Assembly (NCBI RefSeq): GCF_019320115.1
Contig: NC_089588.1
Span: forward strand, 113,906,107-113,970,106
Source: Miscanthus floridulus
Taxonomy: Eukaryota > Streptophyta > Magnoliopsida > Poales > Poaceae
Direction of reading: 5' to 3'
Length of the DNA: 64,000 nucleotides
Shown here: positions 22,758-33,905 of the stretch, piece by piece
Position numbering within the stretch: the first letter of the stretch is position 1
Layout of the letters: every line of letters begins with the position of its first letter
Notes under the pieces: model-generated
Told to the model about the DNA's origin: nothing
Databases searched by the model: none
What the model saw: only the letters and a program-made list of their open reading frames with translations
Made by a program: the position numbers and the translations under genes

Positions 22758-24557
22758 ATGAAAAAGCAGAAAAAGGATCACCTCCGCCTGGTAAACAACG
22801 TAGCAGTCCAAGGCCCAGCAAAATACACAGATTGGTCCAGAGTCCCAATCACCTTCATAGAAGAAGATCTCCAGCTAGAAAGCTACCCTCACACAGACGC
22901 AATGGTAATCAAGACAAACATAGTAGCATGGGAGATAAGCAGAGTGTTGATTGACACTAGCAGTTCAGCAGACATCATCTTTGCAAATACCTTTGACCAA
23001 ATGAAGCTCAGTAGGAATCAACTACAGCCCTCCGAATCCCCTTTGATAGGATTCGGAGGCAAGCAGATACAAGCACTAGGAAAGATATCACTCCCAGTGT
23101 CGTTTGGAACCCAAGCAAATGCTAGAACCGAATACATAACCTTCGACGTCATCGATCTGTATTACCCATACCATGCCATCTTGGGCAGAGGATTCACAAC
23201 CAAATTCAACGCAGCCCTGCATATGACCTACCTGTGCATGAAAATACCAGCACTCCATGGTATTATCACAGTCCAAGGCAGCCAGAAAGAAGCAAGAAAC
23301 ATAGAAAAAGCAATCTACAGAGCCCAAAGAAACATCAATGCAGTCGAGTTGGCAGACAAAGAACTAGAGCCTCCGGATATGCCTAGAGGAAAAACAGATA
23401 TGGCAGGCCAAGAAGAGACAAAGGTGATCCCTCTAGAAAAGGAGTTACCAGACAGAAAAGTAACAATCAACTCAGAATTGAGCAAAGCAGAGGAGGAAGA
23501 GCTCATGGAAACTCTAGTAAAAAATAAAGACATCTTCGCCTGGTCAGCCTCTGACCTCCAGGGAGTCAGTAGGGACATCATACAACATAAACTGGATATC
23601 AATGAAAACATGAGGCCAAGAAAGCAGAAACAGAGAAAAATGTCGGAGGATAGAATCCTGGCAGCAAAGGCGGAGGTGCAAAGATTGCTAGATGCAAAAG
23701 TCATCAGGGAATTCAAGTATTCAGAATGGCTTGCAAACGTAGTACTGGTACCAAAGAAGAATGGCAAAATGAGAATATGCATAGATTTCACAGATCTGAA
23801 CAAAGCTTGCAAAAAAGACCCTTTCCCATTGCCAAGAATAGATGCCTTCGTCGACAAGGCAGCCAGATGCCAGAGGTTTTCTCTCCTTGATTGTTTCTCT
23901 GGGTATCACCAAATCTAGATGAAAAAAGAAGACGAAGACAAGACAAGTTTCATGACTCCATTCGGGACATATTGCTACACCAGAATGCTGGAGGGCCTCA
24001 AAAATGCTGGAGCAACCTTTACCAGAATGACAAAGGAAGTTTTGGGCTCACAACTAGATAGAAACATCATAGCCTACGTCGACGAGGTAGATGAACTAGC
24101 AAAAGTCACGATAAACAACTTGTCACTGCCACCAAACACTTTTTACCAGATCCTGAAGTTTCCGGCAACTACGGAGACATCTAAGGCACCTAAGCCCATA
24201 CTACACCTGCAAAATGAAGATTGGAGAAAGGCGATAACAGAATTCTTAGAAGGCAAAACCACCGAAGAAGATGAAGCAAAAGCAGCAAGAATACAGGCCA
24301 GGGCAAGAAATTACACAATCATAGATGGTGTACTGTACAACAAAGGAGTAGTCCAGCCTCTCCTCAAATGCATATCACAGAGCGAAGGCATAGAGTTGCT
24401 TCAAGAAATACACTCAGGAATTTGCGGGTCGCACATTGGCTCTAGAGCATTACCAGCAAAGGTAATAAGGCAAGGCTTTTATTGGCCAACACACATACAA
24501 GACGCAGAGCAGACAGTCAGAACATGCAAAGCATGCCAAACATTCTCTCCCGGGTAG
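22758..24557 (+). pseudogene. Gypsy protease and truncated reverse transcriptase
   Basis: This continues the gag frame. The aspartic protease has VLIDTSSSADIIF (about residues 55-70 after 22758, with the usual DTG/DTS catalytic motif) and YHAILGRGF. RT begins with KWSASDLQGVSRDI-type linker sequence, then ANVVLVPKKNGKMRICIDF, KDPFPLPRID and FSLLDCFSGYHQI, a TAG at 23916, and TSFMTPFGTYCYTRMLEGLKNAG. The catalytic box reads IAYVDE at about 24070-24090 and then jumps to a segment (LAKVTINNLSLPP) that normally lies beyond RNase H. The C-terminal RT, the connection and RNase H are therefore deleted in frame. The zinc-binding HHCC part of integrase follows (LLQEIHSGICGSH, CKACQTF), ending at TAG 24555. 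Confidence 0.88.
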
Positions 24558-25443
24558 TCAAAACCATCGTCGGAGACACAGCTTATACCTCCGACATGGC
24601 CACTACAAAGATGGGGTATGGACCTGGTCGGCCCATTACCACCATCCCAAGGAGGAAACAGATTCACAGTAGTGGCAATAGAATATTTTACAAGATGGAT
24701 AGAAGCAAAGCCGCTGGCAAAGATAACCTCAGAAACTATCAGAAAATTCTTCTGGCAAAACATCATTTGAAGATTCGGTGTACCGAGGATTCTGACAGTA
24801 GACAATGGAAAACAATTCGATTTAGAGAACTTTAAAGAATTCTGCAAAAGCATTGGGACAAAACTAGCCTTCGCCTCAGTATACCACCCAGAGTCCAATG
24901 GTGCTGTGGAAAGAGCAAATAGAATAGTGTTTTCAGCAATATCAAAAACATTGCTGGGCCTACACAAAGGAAAATGGGTAGATGAATTACCAAGAGTGAT
25001 TTGGTCACACAATACATCTATCTCAAGAACAACAGGATTCACACCATTCAAACTGCTTTATGGAGAAGAGGCCATGATGCTAGAAGAAATCAAGCACGAA
25101 AGCCTCCGCACAAACGAGACAGCTAATGTTGCAAGATGAAGAATATGCAAAAGAAACAATAGAAGCCATAAGACTGGAAGCAGTCGAAAACATTGCAAAA
25201 TATCAGTCCCAAACCAAGAAGTGGAGAGACTCTCAGGTGGTAAGAAAAGACATAAAACACGGAGACCTCGTACTCAGAAGAAAACCCAACGCACAACTTG
25301 TTGGCAAACTGCAACCGAAATGGGAAGGCCCATACACAGCAACGGCAGCAGGCCGCCCTGGCTCTTTCCACTTGACCGACAGCGAAGGTGTCACGACAAC
25401 CCACACCTGGAATATTGACAACCTCCACAGATACTACATCTAG
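24558..25443 (+). pseudogene. Gypsy integrase
   Basis: The integrase catalytic core follows the TAG at 24555 in the same frame: PLQRWGMDLVGPLP, FTRWIEAKPLAKIT, then a TGA at 24768, FGVPRILTVDNGKQF and YHPESNGAVERANR. The three acidic residues of the DDE centre are present (D of MDLVG, D of TVDNG, E of GAVERAN). Around 25130 the frame shifts by one. The C-terminal part (25126-25443) reads KWEGPYTATAAGRPGSF, the GPY/F-like module, ending at TAG 25441. Confidence 0.88.
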
Positions 25444-27479
25444 GCAATGTACCAAAGGGCAACCTCCGCAAATAATAAGCGGAGGCCCCTCCGTTCATTT
25501 ACCTTTCAGCTCTTTTTTTTCTTCAACCCAAAAAATGTAAAAGAGCCTGTACTCTTTTCCTCATAGGGGAACTCCAAGCGGAGGTGAGGTTTTTAACGAG
25601 GCAGGCTCAATGTAAAAATCCTCTAGAAGTATAAAGAGGTAATTCCCCAAAAGAACGCTTGAAAAGTCCAAAACTAAAAGCAGCCAGCTCTGGCGCCGCA
25701 ATATTCGGTGAACAAAAATAAGCATAGGTCCTTTCAAAGCGCCGGCCACAGGCATTGGCAATTTGAAACCACCTCTATGGCCAAACAGACCTTCGACCTT
25801 GACAAAGACCTGTCCAAAGTCAGGCATCAAGACAGAAACCACCTTGGCCAAACAGGCCTTCGCCCTTGACAAAGACCTGTCCAGAGTCAGGCATCAAGGC
25901 AGAAACCACCTTCGCCAAACTGGCCTTCGACCTTGACAAAGACCTGTCCAAATTCAGGCATCAAGGCAGAAACCACCTTGGCCAAACAGGCCTCCGACCC
26001 TTGACGAAGACCTGAACAAATTCAGGCATCAAGGCAGAAACCAACTTGGCCAAATAGGCCTCCGACCCTTGACGAAGACCTGAACAAATTCAGGCATCCA
26101 GGCAAAAACAACCTCGGCCAAACAGGCCTCCGACCTTAATAAAAAACCACCCCAAGCATCAGGGGCAACACCATTATGGCGCTAGAACAAGGAAGAAGGT
26201 CTCCACCATCGAAAACAACAAAAAGAGGAAAATGTCTGACAAAACACTATCACCATTATGGCGCTAGGCCCATTTACTTCAAAAGATCTCAAAAGGAACG
26301 AATAATTCAAGCAAGATATAGGCCATTAAAGCCAAGATACGTTCCAACTAACAACGTACCAAAAAGTTAACACCCAAAAGCCACCACCCCACTATAAAAC
26401 AGGCTCCCCCCATGCCCTTAAAACCTCAGTCAGCATAGGGCGCAAGGGGGGAAGAAGGCATAGCACAAGCACAAGCCACAACAACAGCCATGGAGGCAGG
26501 GGTCTCCTTAGATATCTAAGTCGGCCGTAGATATTGTACGAAAACTCGTAAAATCAGAGGCACCAATAGACGGTCGGAGACAGTGGGAAAAGAGATAGGA
26601 ACTACGGCACGGTGATGAACAGCGTAGGCCTACGAAAGAAGGGGGATATCGCACAAAATCTTGTAACATCCCCCTGACGCCGGAGACCTAACCTGCCATC
26701 TCCATAAATGAAACATGTCCCACGGGTGTGCAGCGTCGGAGGCCCATACCACTAGACAACTAAAACACCCAGCTAAAGAAATACCAAAAGTCTCCACCGT
26801 CTGCACAAGCCGCGCCAAACCTCCTATTGGATTACACACCAATTCAGCAAGCCTCGCCAGGCGGACCTCAAGTACGCCTCCGCCAGGCAAAAACTGCCAA
26901 CACTTCTACCTCGGCCATCAAGCAAGCACAGAGAAGGAGAGAACATGGGGCAGAGGTCCTGGCCACCACCTCTGTATCGCGCATGTTCGCCCAAGCAAAG
27001 GTACACGGTGTGCAAGCTCAGGACTAGACGAGATATGTAAACCAGCACAACAGACATAAGCCCCCGCACAAACAATCAAGAAAGTGAACCTATTTTGTAT
27101 TCCATAAAACATCAAGTACCATTCTTATAGGACACAAACTTACAATAAAATCCAAACTATTGTGGTGGAGGTCCACGCCAAGCAAGCGCGCGAGTAAACC
27201 CAGCTCGCTCGTCGTCTATGTCAAACTTAACTGACTCAAACACGTCGCACGCAACGCTGCGGGGAAAGGCCGAACGCCAATACTCCCAAAGCTCTTCGCT
27301 CACATAAATACCATCGTTGTAGAGAGTCAAAGAAGCAACATCTTGCGCAGGCTCCTGATTCAGAACGTGCGCAAGATTAAAATTTTCCACAAAATCATTC
27401 AGAACAAAAGAAACTTTATTTACAAGAGTCCAACTGGACAACAATATACAAGTCAAAACAACTAAGTCCTCAAAAGAGC
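25444..27479 (+). repeat. Gypsy post-pol spacer with ~67-bp tandem repeats
   Basis: This is the non-coding spacer between integrase and the antisense gene. At about 25770-26165 a unit of 67-68 bp is repeated about six times. GGCCAAACAGGCCT-type starts lie at 25779, 25846, 25913, 25980, 26048 and 26116. Such minisatellites downstream of pol are typical of Tat-lineage elements. The rest (26170-27479) holds short non-conserved frames, and I see no gene in it. Confidence 0.8.
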
Positions 27480-30400
27480 CTAGACCTCCGGCATCCCGGC
27501 CGCAGCAGAAGTCCCTGCAACGGAGCCCGCATCAACTATGGGCGGGGACGGCGCCTGCGGCCTCCAACCATCACCACCGCCGATCGTAGCGCCCACTGGA
27601 GCACTAGCGGTGGCAGAGGCATCGCCCGCGGTTGCCGAGTGCGGAACTGGCGGAGGCCTACCCGCAAGACTCTTCTGCACATCCTGTAGCACAGCCTAAA
27701 ATATCAGGGGCACAGGCAATGAAAGCCTTCGTAGCTTCGCAAAAAGCAAGGAGAGAAAAATAGCGGCTACAAAGACTAGAAATACCTTCGCCCTCTTTTC
27801 CTCCGCCAGTTTCTAGGCAGCAGGTCTCCCAAATGGAGCCCAAAAGTACCCAATGAAATTTCTCAAGGTTTTTCGCAAACCAAGAGAAGTCTCACCAAGC
27901 TCCTCCGAACCCGGCAGCGCTCCCTCCAGAATACTTTCGGTATGCGTACACCCACTGCGCACCAAAAGCTTGGCGTAATTCGCTACTCCCGCCAGCGCCC
28001 CGTAGTCCGTGCAGCCATTGATCAGACCGGGGAGCTTCGCAAGGTGACGCTTTAGCCAGGAGGCGAGGGCGTAGACGCTGTTTTCCTCCGGAGGAGCGGA
28101 GGTTTCGCCTCCGAACTCGGTGATGATGGCCTGGTAATGGCCAACGGTTGCAGCAAGGACCCCCTTGACCGAGTCCAAACGCCTCATCGTCAAAGACAGC
28201 TGCTCCCCCACCGCAGCTGCGGATTCCTTCTCAGAGGCCAGCTCTTGCCGGAGACCCTTGGCCAACTCATTCACCCTGTGGGCCTGCTCGGCGGACAAAG
28301 CTTCTGCATCCTGGGCCTTGGTGAGATCAGCACTCAAAGCCTCCTTTTCTTGTTCCTTCTCCGTCAGAGAAAGGCGGAGAGCTGCAAGGGAGTTGGCCAA
28401 ACCCCCTTTTTCACCTTCCAAGCGCTCGTTCTCCGCCTTGAGCGCTTCAATCACAGTATCTCGGTCAGAGACCTCGCGTGTGCAGCGCTCTTCCATAACA
28501 ACGGCCGTGTGATACCCCTGCAATCAGAAAGAAGAAGACCAAGGCGCTCAGCAATAGAAACAAAAACAAGTCTAAAGGCGAACATACACCAAAAAAGGCA
28601 AACCACCGAAGACGCACCAAGCTCTGGTGTTCTAGATGAACACGGAGAAGTTGGAAGAAATCCATGTCCATCAGACGCTGTTTGAAGCGATCTGTTCAAA
28701 GAAGAACAAACAAACACAAAACCATAAGGTGAGAAAAGCAAATCTCACAATACATACACCAACTGCCAGAGACCACCTCCAACGTCTCCAAGAACCCCAA
28801 GATAGCACTCTTCCCAACCTGAGATAGAAGTGTCGGAGGAGCCTGCATAGCAAACAACAACAACAACAACAACAACTCAGGTCAGAGGGCCGATCAGAAA
28901 TAGGCAATAACAATAGGCCAAAAGACGAGTAAGATAAAAACACTCTATACTCACTCGGACCCAGCTGCCCCGGACCAAACCTGATGCTGGCAGCGGCCAC
29001 TCGCTCCTCCGGGGTGAGGAGTCCAGCCATGACATCACCTACCAAGCAACAAGTACACGGTATTAGCACTTGGTAGAATACATAAACAAATAAACTGGGC
29101 GAAGACAGTAAACACAAAAATGTGCGACAAACAAACTTACTCATAAAAAGCCTAGGCTGGGCCACCTGTCGAGCCCCCTGGGCAGAAGTCTCTGCGATAT
29201 CATGTGGCAAAGGCCCAAAGGGCCGGCTCTCCTCATCCAGCGGCCTGGTGGGCGGAGGGCTTGAAGAAGACTAAGCCGCCGGGGCCTGCTCAGTAAGCAT
29301 GGCCTCCGACTGCCCGACGTCGGCCGCTGGCACGGGGGAAGACGCAACAACAGCAGGAGACGAAGGAGCGTGCTCCTCCGCGCCCTCTTCAGAACTGGAA
29401 TATAGCCCGCAAAAAATGTCGGCCATAGGATCGGCTGCGCTAGCCTCTGGCTGTTCGGCGACACTTGCAACACCGTGCAAGGAGCGCACCGGAGCAGCGC
29501 TAGCCTCTAGACGCTCTGCACCACACATAGCACCGCGCACAGGGCGCACCAGAGCTCTAGGAGAGCCGTGATCCCCGCTGCTCGCAACCCGCACGTCCAC
29601 TGATGGGACGGAGGAGCTCGGAACGTCTTCACTGCCAGCGGAGGCAACGCCAGCACTATCGGCCGAAGACGCAGCCGCCGCGATCACCAGAGCACCGGTC
29701 TTCTTCTTCTTTTTCGCAGGCGCCTGAGCAATAGCGGCACCCTTCCTCTTCTTGGACTCAGCCTCCGCCGTAACATTCTTCACGAAGGCCTTCTTCTTCT
29801 TCTTCTCAATTGAAGCCAAGACCTCGGTGGGAACCTTGCGCTCCTGGTAGACAATCCCGACCTCCTCAAAAACTCGATTGAGCCGTGACATGGTGCCTGC
29901 CACGGCTCTCCGAGACGTGTACTCACGCTCGGAAATTTTGCCAACCAACCCGACGGTGGCTTCCTCAACCTCGGAGACAAAACTGTCCTCCGTCACCCCC
30001 TCCCCCAAAGACTGCCCGAAGCGAGGGAATGGAATCCTAGCCTTCGGCCCAAAAACAGGAACCTTCACCTTTTCCAGCCGAAAGGCTGGGTTGTCTTTGC
30101 CCAGCCGAAAGGCCCCCGGAGTAGCGGCACGCTGTCGTAAAAGCCCAGTCGCAAGCCTCCCTCGCCGGAGACATCTCCTCCGGCGGATCCACGCACGTAT
30201 GCAGCGCCATCTCCTCCATTCTTGAAGTCAATGGATACTCCATGACCTCCACACCATCCTCGGTAGTGCCGCGGATCCCATAGGTCTTCACGTAGGACCA
30301 CTGCTCAAGCCAGCCACAGTCCCACTTGCCCTTCTGGCAAAAAGAAATCTCCAGGTGGTCTACGCCTTGGTTCCTCTTCGACATAAAGGTGCAACTACCA

Positions 30401-31020
30401 TACTGGTAGATCACCTCCTTGCCCTCCCGCATCTCTTTCTTCTTCTTCAGCTGCTTCTGCAGCTCATACTAAGCGCAGAAGGTGTCCACATCTGGCTCAG
30501 CGCCATAAGAAACACACGCCCAATAGAATTTGCTGAGCGTGAGGAAGGCAATTGGAGTCAGATGATGGAGATGGACATTGAAGGTCTCCAACACCCGGCG
30601 GAGGAAGAGGATGTAAGGAAGGCGGAGGCCGTAGGTGAAGAAGTCCCAAAACACCACCGCATATCCCTCCTTCGGTTCTGGAACAGTCTAGTCAGGCGAA
30701 GGGATTTTTACCCTCAAAGAAGGAAAATACGATTCCTTCAACATCTCCGCGACCACCTCTTTAGTAATGGAGGAAGGGCCGAAATCCCATGACTTTATCG
30801 CCATGTCTCTGGAATCCGCAGCGATCAGGTCTCCGACGGACACAGAGACACTCCCCAAATCCTCCTCCACTAGCTTTTCAAATTCCAACGCGGAGACGGA
30901 GGCAAGCATGCGCTCCTCAAAGCGTGCACTCCAGCCGGCGGCCCTAACGCTGAGAAGGTGGCGATAGGGTCCGAAGAAGGTGGGCCGGCGAGTATGGGTA
31001 GAGGCGGAAAAGAAAGCCAC
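27480..31020 (-). pseudogene. Antisense extra ORF of the Gypsy element (Transposase_28-like)
   Basis: This is a gene on the strand opposite to gag-pol, split into exon-like or broken pieces read from right to left: 30688-31020, 30469-30657, 30037-30432, 29271-30068 and 27813-28523, with a last piece at 27480-27692. The second piece (PYILFLRRVLETFNVHLHHL, FLTLSKFYWACVSYG) resembles the plant family annotated as putative gypsy-type transposon, PF04195/Transposase_28, which is commonly found antisense in Tat elements. Lysine runs (about 29690-29810) look like nuclear localisation signals. The 27813-28523 piece is a long Glu/Leu coiled coil (EALKAENERLEGEKGG ... NELAKGLRQEL). In-frame TAG codons end the first two pieces. 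The role is unknown; a regulatory or chromatin function has been suggested for the family but is unproven. Confidence 0.7.
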
Positions 31021-31511
31021 CGTGGCGGCAACCTAGGCGGAAGACGCAAGCGGAAAGACGGAACGCACGAAGGCAGCTCAGGCGAAAGTGAAGAGAGCAG
31101 AGAGCGATTTCTCAAAGGCAAGGAAAGCGAATGAGCCGTGCGGGGGGGGGGGGACCCCGCCAACAACCCTGCCCTTATATAGGCCGCGGGCTGGCAGTTT
31201 GGCTCCTGATGTACAATGGTCATCTCTGGAGAATTCGCCTGCCATCCAACGGTCATCTCCGGAGAAGTTGCAAGGTATACAACGGAAAGCAATACGACGT
31301 AAACGGCCACAGCGCAGGACAACGGCTAGTTTAGAAGCCTAACGGCTACTATGACAAGACCAGTGGCCACGCCAGAGCAGGCCAGGGGGAACCTGCGGGG
31401 ATCGGTCGGAGACGTGACTACGCGTAGTCTCCACCCCCGTGGACGTCCTTGCTTAGAGCGTTTTGAGCTCATGACACGCTCAGGCGGACCGTGGTCTCAA
31501 AAGGGGGGAGC

Positions 31512-32164
31512 TGTTGTAACACGGCCTCCGAGAGTGGTGGAGATCTACACGGCCAGCAGTTCGCAAAGATGTCTCCGGGCGGAGGGGGCGGAGGCCGCCC
31601 CGCTGCAAGGCTAATCAAGTGCCAACGTTACCTACGTGTGTGTGCAGGTAACCAGAGGAAGGTGCTCGTGGACGGCGCGGGTGCGCCGGTTCGGCCTCCG
31701 CTCGTAGGGGCAGAGACCCAAGCAGGAGGATGGCAATACTAGGCGTCGGGGGTCTGCGGCCTCAGCGTCCCAGGGGTGGAGACCGACGGCGGAGGTCCAG
31801 AGGCCCATCACCGAATCCTGAGGCCTGATGGGCCGGCTGATCGCGTAGGCCCAGTACCTGAGGGCGGCATGACAAGATTACCCCCGAGACGAAAGGCGAG
31901 TAGTGGAATATTCTGAGAATGTACTATAGCAGTTGAAGGGTACTATTGTAAACTCTGTAAAAGTGGTAGTTGAGCCCTATAAATAAGGAATACTTGTAAC
32001 AGTACCGGTGGTTAGAAAATGAATGAATGAAACCCTAGTTTTACGTGCCATTTCCCTACACGCCCACTTATCGTGCCTGTTTCCCGAGCCTCCGCCTGAG
32101 GGCAGCGCTTAGCGGGCAGAGGCCTCTACCTCCTCCACACTGTCTGAGACCACAAGTCTCAACA
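31512..32164 (+). repeat. Tat-type Gypsy 3' LTR (653 bp)
   Basis: The LTR starts TGTTGTAACACGG and ends GTCTCAACA. It is preceded by the polypurine tract at about 31498-31510. It is highly similar to the 5' LTR but lacks ~132 bp. TATA-like CTATAAATAAGG lies near 31978-31989. Confidence 0.92.
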
Positions 32165-32225
32165 CCTACCCAACTTGTTTGTGACTTAAAGGATGTTGTT
32201 GTTGTTGTTGTTTGGTACCTACATG

Positions 32226-32410
32226 CCTTTAATAGTGTTATAACTAGTGAGCTCCTAGCAAATTAATGCTACTACTTTTTTTTCACTGCGCCCTCAAATT
32301 TTCAATAAACTATTATATTGCTTTGTTGCAGATTTCTAGTAGCACCTTCCTAGTGTCCTTTCACTATATATACCACTCCACCAGCATACTTCAGTTTCCG
32401 GCATCTCACA
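32226..32410 (+). promoter_or_regulatory. PHAS unit 3 core promoter
   Basis: TATA (CTATATATA) is at 32364-32372, then ACCACTCCACCAGCATACT. Only about 138 bp of the unit lies between the LINE insertion and TATA. The more distal part, including the conserved 3' block of unit 2, was displaced to the left of 14973. Confidence 0.7.
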
Positions 32411-32755
32411 GTGTAAGAGAGTGTTGACCACGTAGTGTAACTGTGTAAGTTACTGTATCTCTCACACTGCTGTATCAGTCTCATGACACTCAAATAAGGA
32501 TAAGCTTTTAGTCTCTGTCTGGCTATTCCGGTGTTGCTTGAGTGGCCCTGTCAACGAGTGAATTACAAATCAGGACTGGTTGGCATCAGGAAAAATGAAC
32601 CGAAATCCCATGTTACCTAATTTAAGATATGAGGGGATAAGGCTTGTTTCCTTAACACAAATAAGGTATGGTAGAGTGGGGCCCTGAACCAGATTGCCAT
32701 TGGTGGAATTGCCCAACCCTTTTGCTCTGTACATGTACTTACCTGTGGTAGCTAT
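32396..32755 (+). ncRNA. PHAS unit 3 (truncated putative precursor)
   Basis: The transcribed part has the miR2118-like site at 32571-32592, the shared GAGGGGATAAGGCTT block and the CCATTGGTGGAATTGCCCAAC block at about 32697-32718. At 32756 it is cut by a CACTA-type element. What follows that element (33688 onward) is already the upstream region of unit 4. This copy has therefore lost most of its body, and only about eight 21-nt cycles could come from it before transposon sequence begins. Confidence 0.65.
32571..32592 (+). promoter_or_regulatory. miR2118-like target site, copy 3
   Basis: The site differs from the perfect complement at target positions 1, 6, 10 and 11. The seed-facing half GGCATCAGGAA is intact. 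The first phase would start at 32583. Confidence 0.73.
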
Positions 32756-33687
32756 CACTACTACAAAAATGATTTTGCAAGACAGTTCTCAAACATTAAC
32801 GTAGGCAGTCACAAAATGTAACCGTCTCCTAAAATACCTAAGGATTTTCGGAGACGGTCGCAATTGCCCGTCTCACAAAATGGATTTTCGGAGACAAACG
32901 TTTTATTTACGTGGGTGGTTGAAAATTGCCCGCCTTCTAAAATTGATTTGTGGAGTGACCGCCTCCTAAAATAGATTTACGGAGGCGGACCTCTAAAGAG
33001 ACCCCCCTCCATAAAAGGCCCGAGGCCCAATAGGCCTAAGAGGACTGACACCTCTGTTCATGTTTATATAGATGAAGTTAGGGTTTCAACTGGCTCTCTC
33101 CCTCTCTCTCGTGCGGACTAACTGCCTCCGTCTCCCTTCCCCACAGCACAGACAACTCCCTACGTCTCTTTTCCCCACCTCTCTCTTCCCCATCTCACGG
33201 CCGCGGTGGGAACAGGCTGGATCTAGTGGCCCGAAGGCCAAGATCCCGACGATGGTGCACTGCCTACTCCCCCTGTGGCGGCTTCCACCACCTCCTCCAG
33301 CCCCGGCGGCCAGCGCAGGAGATCCTCTACCTCCAGATCCGGTGGAACCAGCGTCTCCCCCTCCACCACCTCCACCTCTAGATCCGGCGTAGAACCCTTC
33401 TTGTCGCGGCAGAGGAGCCCTGTGAGGACAGCCAGTAGTGGGAGATGGAGTATCCGGCGGCGCAAGGGCGGGTGGTGGCTCTCGGGGACTGCAGATCCCA
33501 GCGGCGCATGTGGCCGCGGATCTAGGCATCGGGCTCGGTGGGCCACTGGGCTCGTTGGGCTTTTTTTTATTTTGCGAAACTATTTATGCAGGCGGGCATT
33601 TGTGCCTGCCTCTGTTATTTTGATTAACGCTGGCTTTTGATACGAGGCGGCTGGTTTGCCCGCCTGCGAAAAGATACTGTAGTAGTG
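32756..33687. mobile_element. Non-autonomous CACTA element (932 bp)
   Basis: The terminal inverted repeats are CACTACTACAAAAATG and its partner ending ACTGTAGTAGTG. A 3-bp duplication TAT is at 32753-32755 and 33688-33690, as expected for CACTA transposons. Subterminal motifs around GGAGACGG and CCGTCTCC recur. The centre (about 33080-33540) is GC-rich and pyrimidine-rich and looks like a captured gene 5' end, but no conserved protein is recognisable. There is no transposase. Confidence 0.85.
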
Positions 33688-33779
33688 TATATGCTTTTTT
33701 CCTGAAACAGTAGCTTTATGACTTTAATTGTATAGCTATTGATCTGAACTCCTACCTATTGATCGTGAACAACTCTGCA

Positions 33780-33905
33780 CCCAGAATGTTCAATCATGCA
33801 TTATATTGCTTTTATTACCACATATTTGTAGTAGCGGCTTGTCAAAGTCCCTATATATACCACTCCACCATACTGCAGTTTCCTACATCACCATGCACTA
33901 GCCAG
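33780..33905 (+). promoter_or_regulatory. PHAS unit 4 core promoter
   Basis: TATA (CTATATATA) is at 33851-33859, followed by CCACTCCACCATACTGCAGT. Upstream is GTAGTAGCGGCTTGTCAAAG. The distal part is more diverged than in the other copies. Confidence 0.7.

Larger units (their letters stand above)
20109..32164 (+). mobile_element. Gypsy (Tat-lineage-like) LTR retrotransposon with antisense ORF
   Basis: This 12-kb Ty3/Gypsy element lies in the 3' end of the LINE. LTRs are 20109-20893 and 31512-32164, and the 5-bp duplications CCTAC are at 20104-20108 and 32165-32169. The primer-binding region starts TTGGCGCCCACC at 20894. A polypurine tract (AAAAGGGGGGAG) sits just before the 3' LTR. Between pol and the 3' LTR is more than 5 kb holding tandem repeats and a gene on the opposite strand, an arrangement known for Tat-lineage elements. 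The gag-pol frame stays open from 20931 to about 25137 except for twelve point nonsense codons, and it lacks RNase H. It is therefore defective. Confidence 0.93.
14973..32210 (+). mobile_element. RTE-clade LINE, nested host of two insertions
   Basis: These are the outer limits of the LINE inserted in the upstream region of PHAS unit 3. Own sequence is 14973-15955, 17863-20108 and 32165-32210. The 3' end is a (TTG)n tract at about 32195-32210, as is usual for RTE elements, rather than poly(A). Two insertions sit inside: a 1.9-kb DNA transposon with a 7-8 bp duplication, and a 12-kb Gypsy element with a 5-bp duplication. Insertion order is therefore LINE first, the other two later. Confidence 0.9.

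Noticed and set aside
25770..26165. CRISPR-like array (regular repeats)
   Set aside because: The 67-68 bp units are contiguous with no unique spacers and lie in a plant retrotransposon, so this is a minisatellite.
33072..33640. Pro-rich ORFs of 106-147 codons
   Set aside because: They sit inside the CACTA element, overlap each other on both strands and have no domain. They may be a captured 5' UTR but are not supported as a gene.
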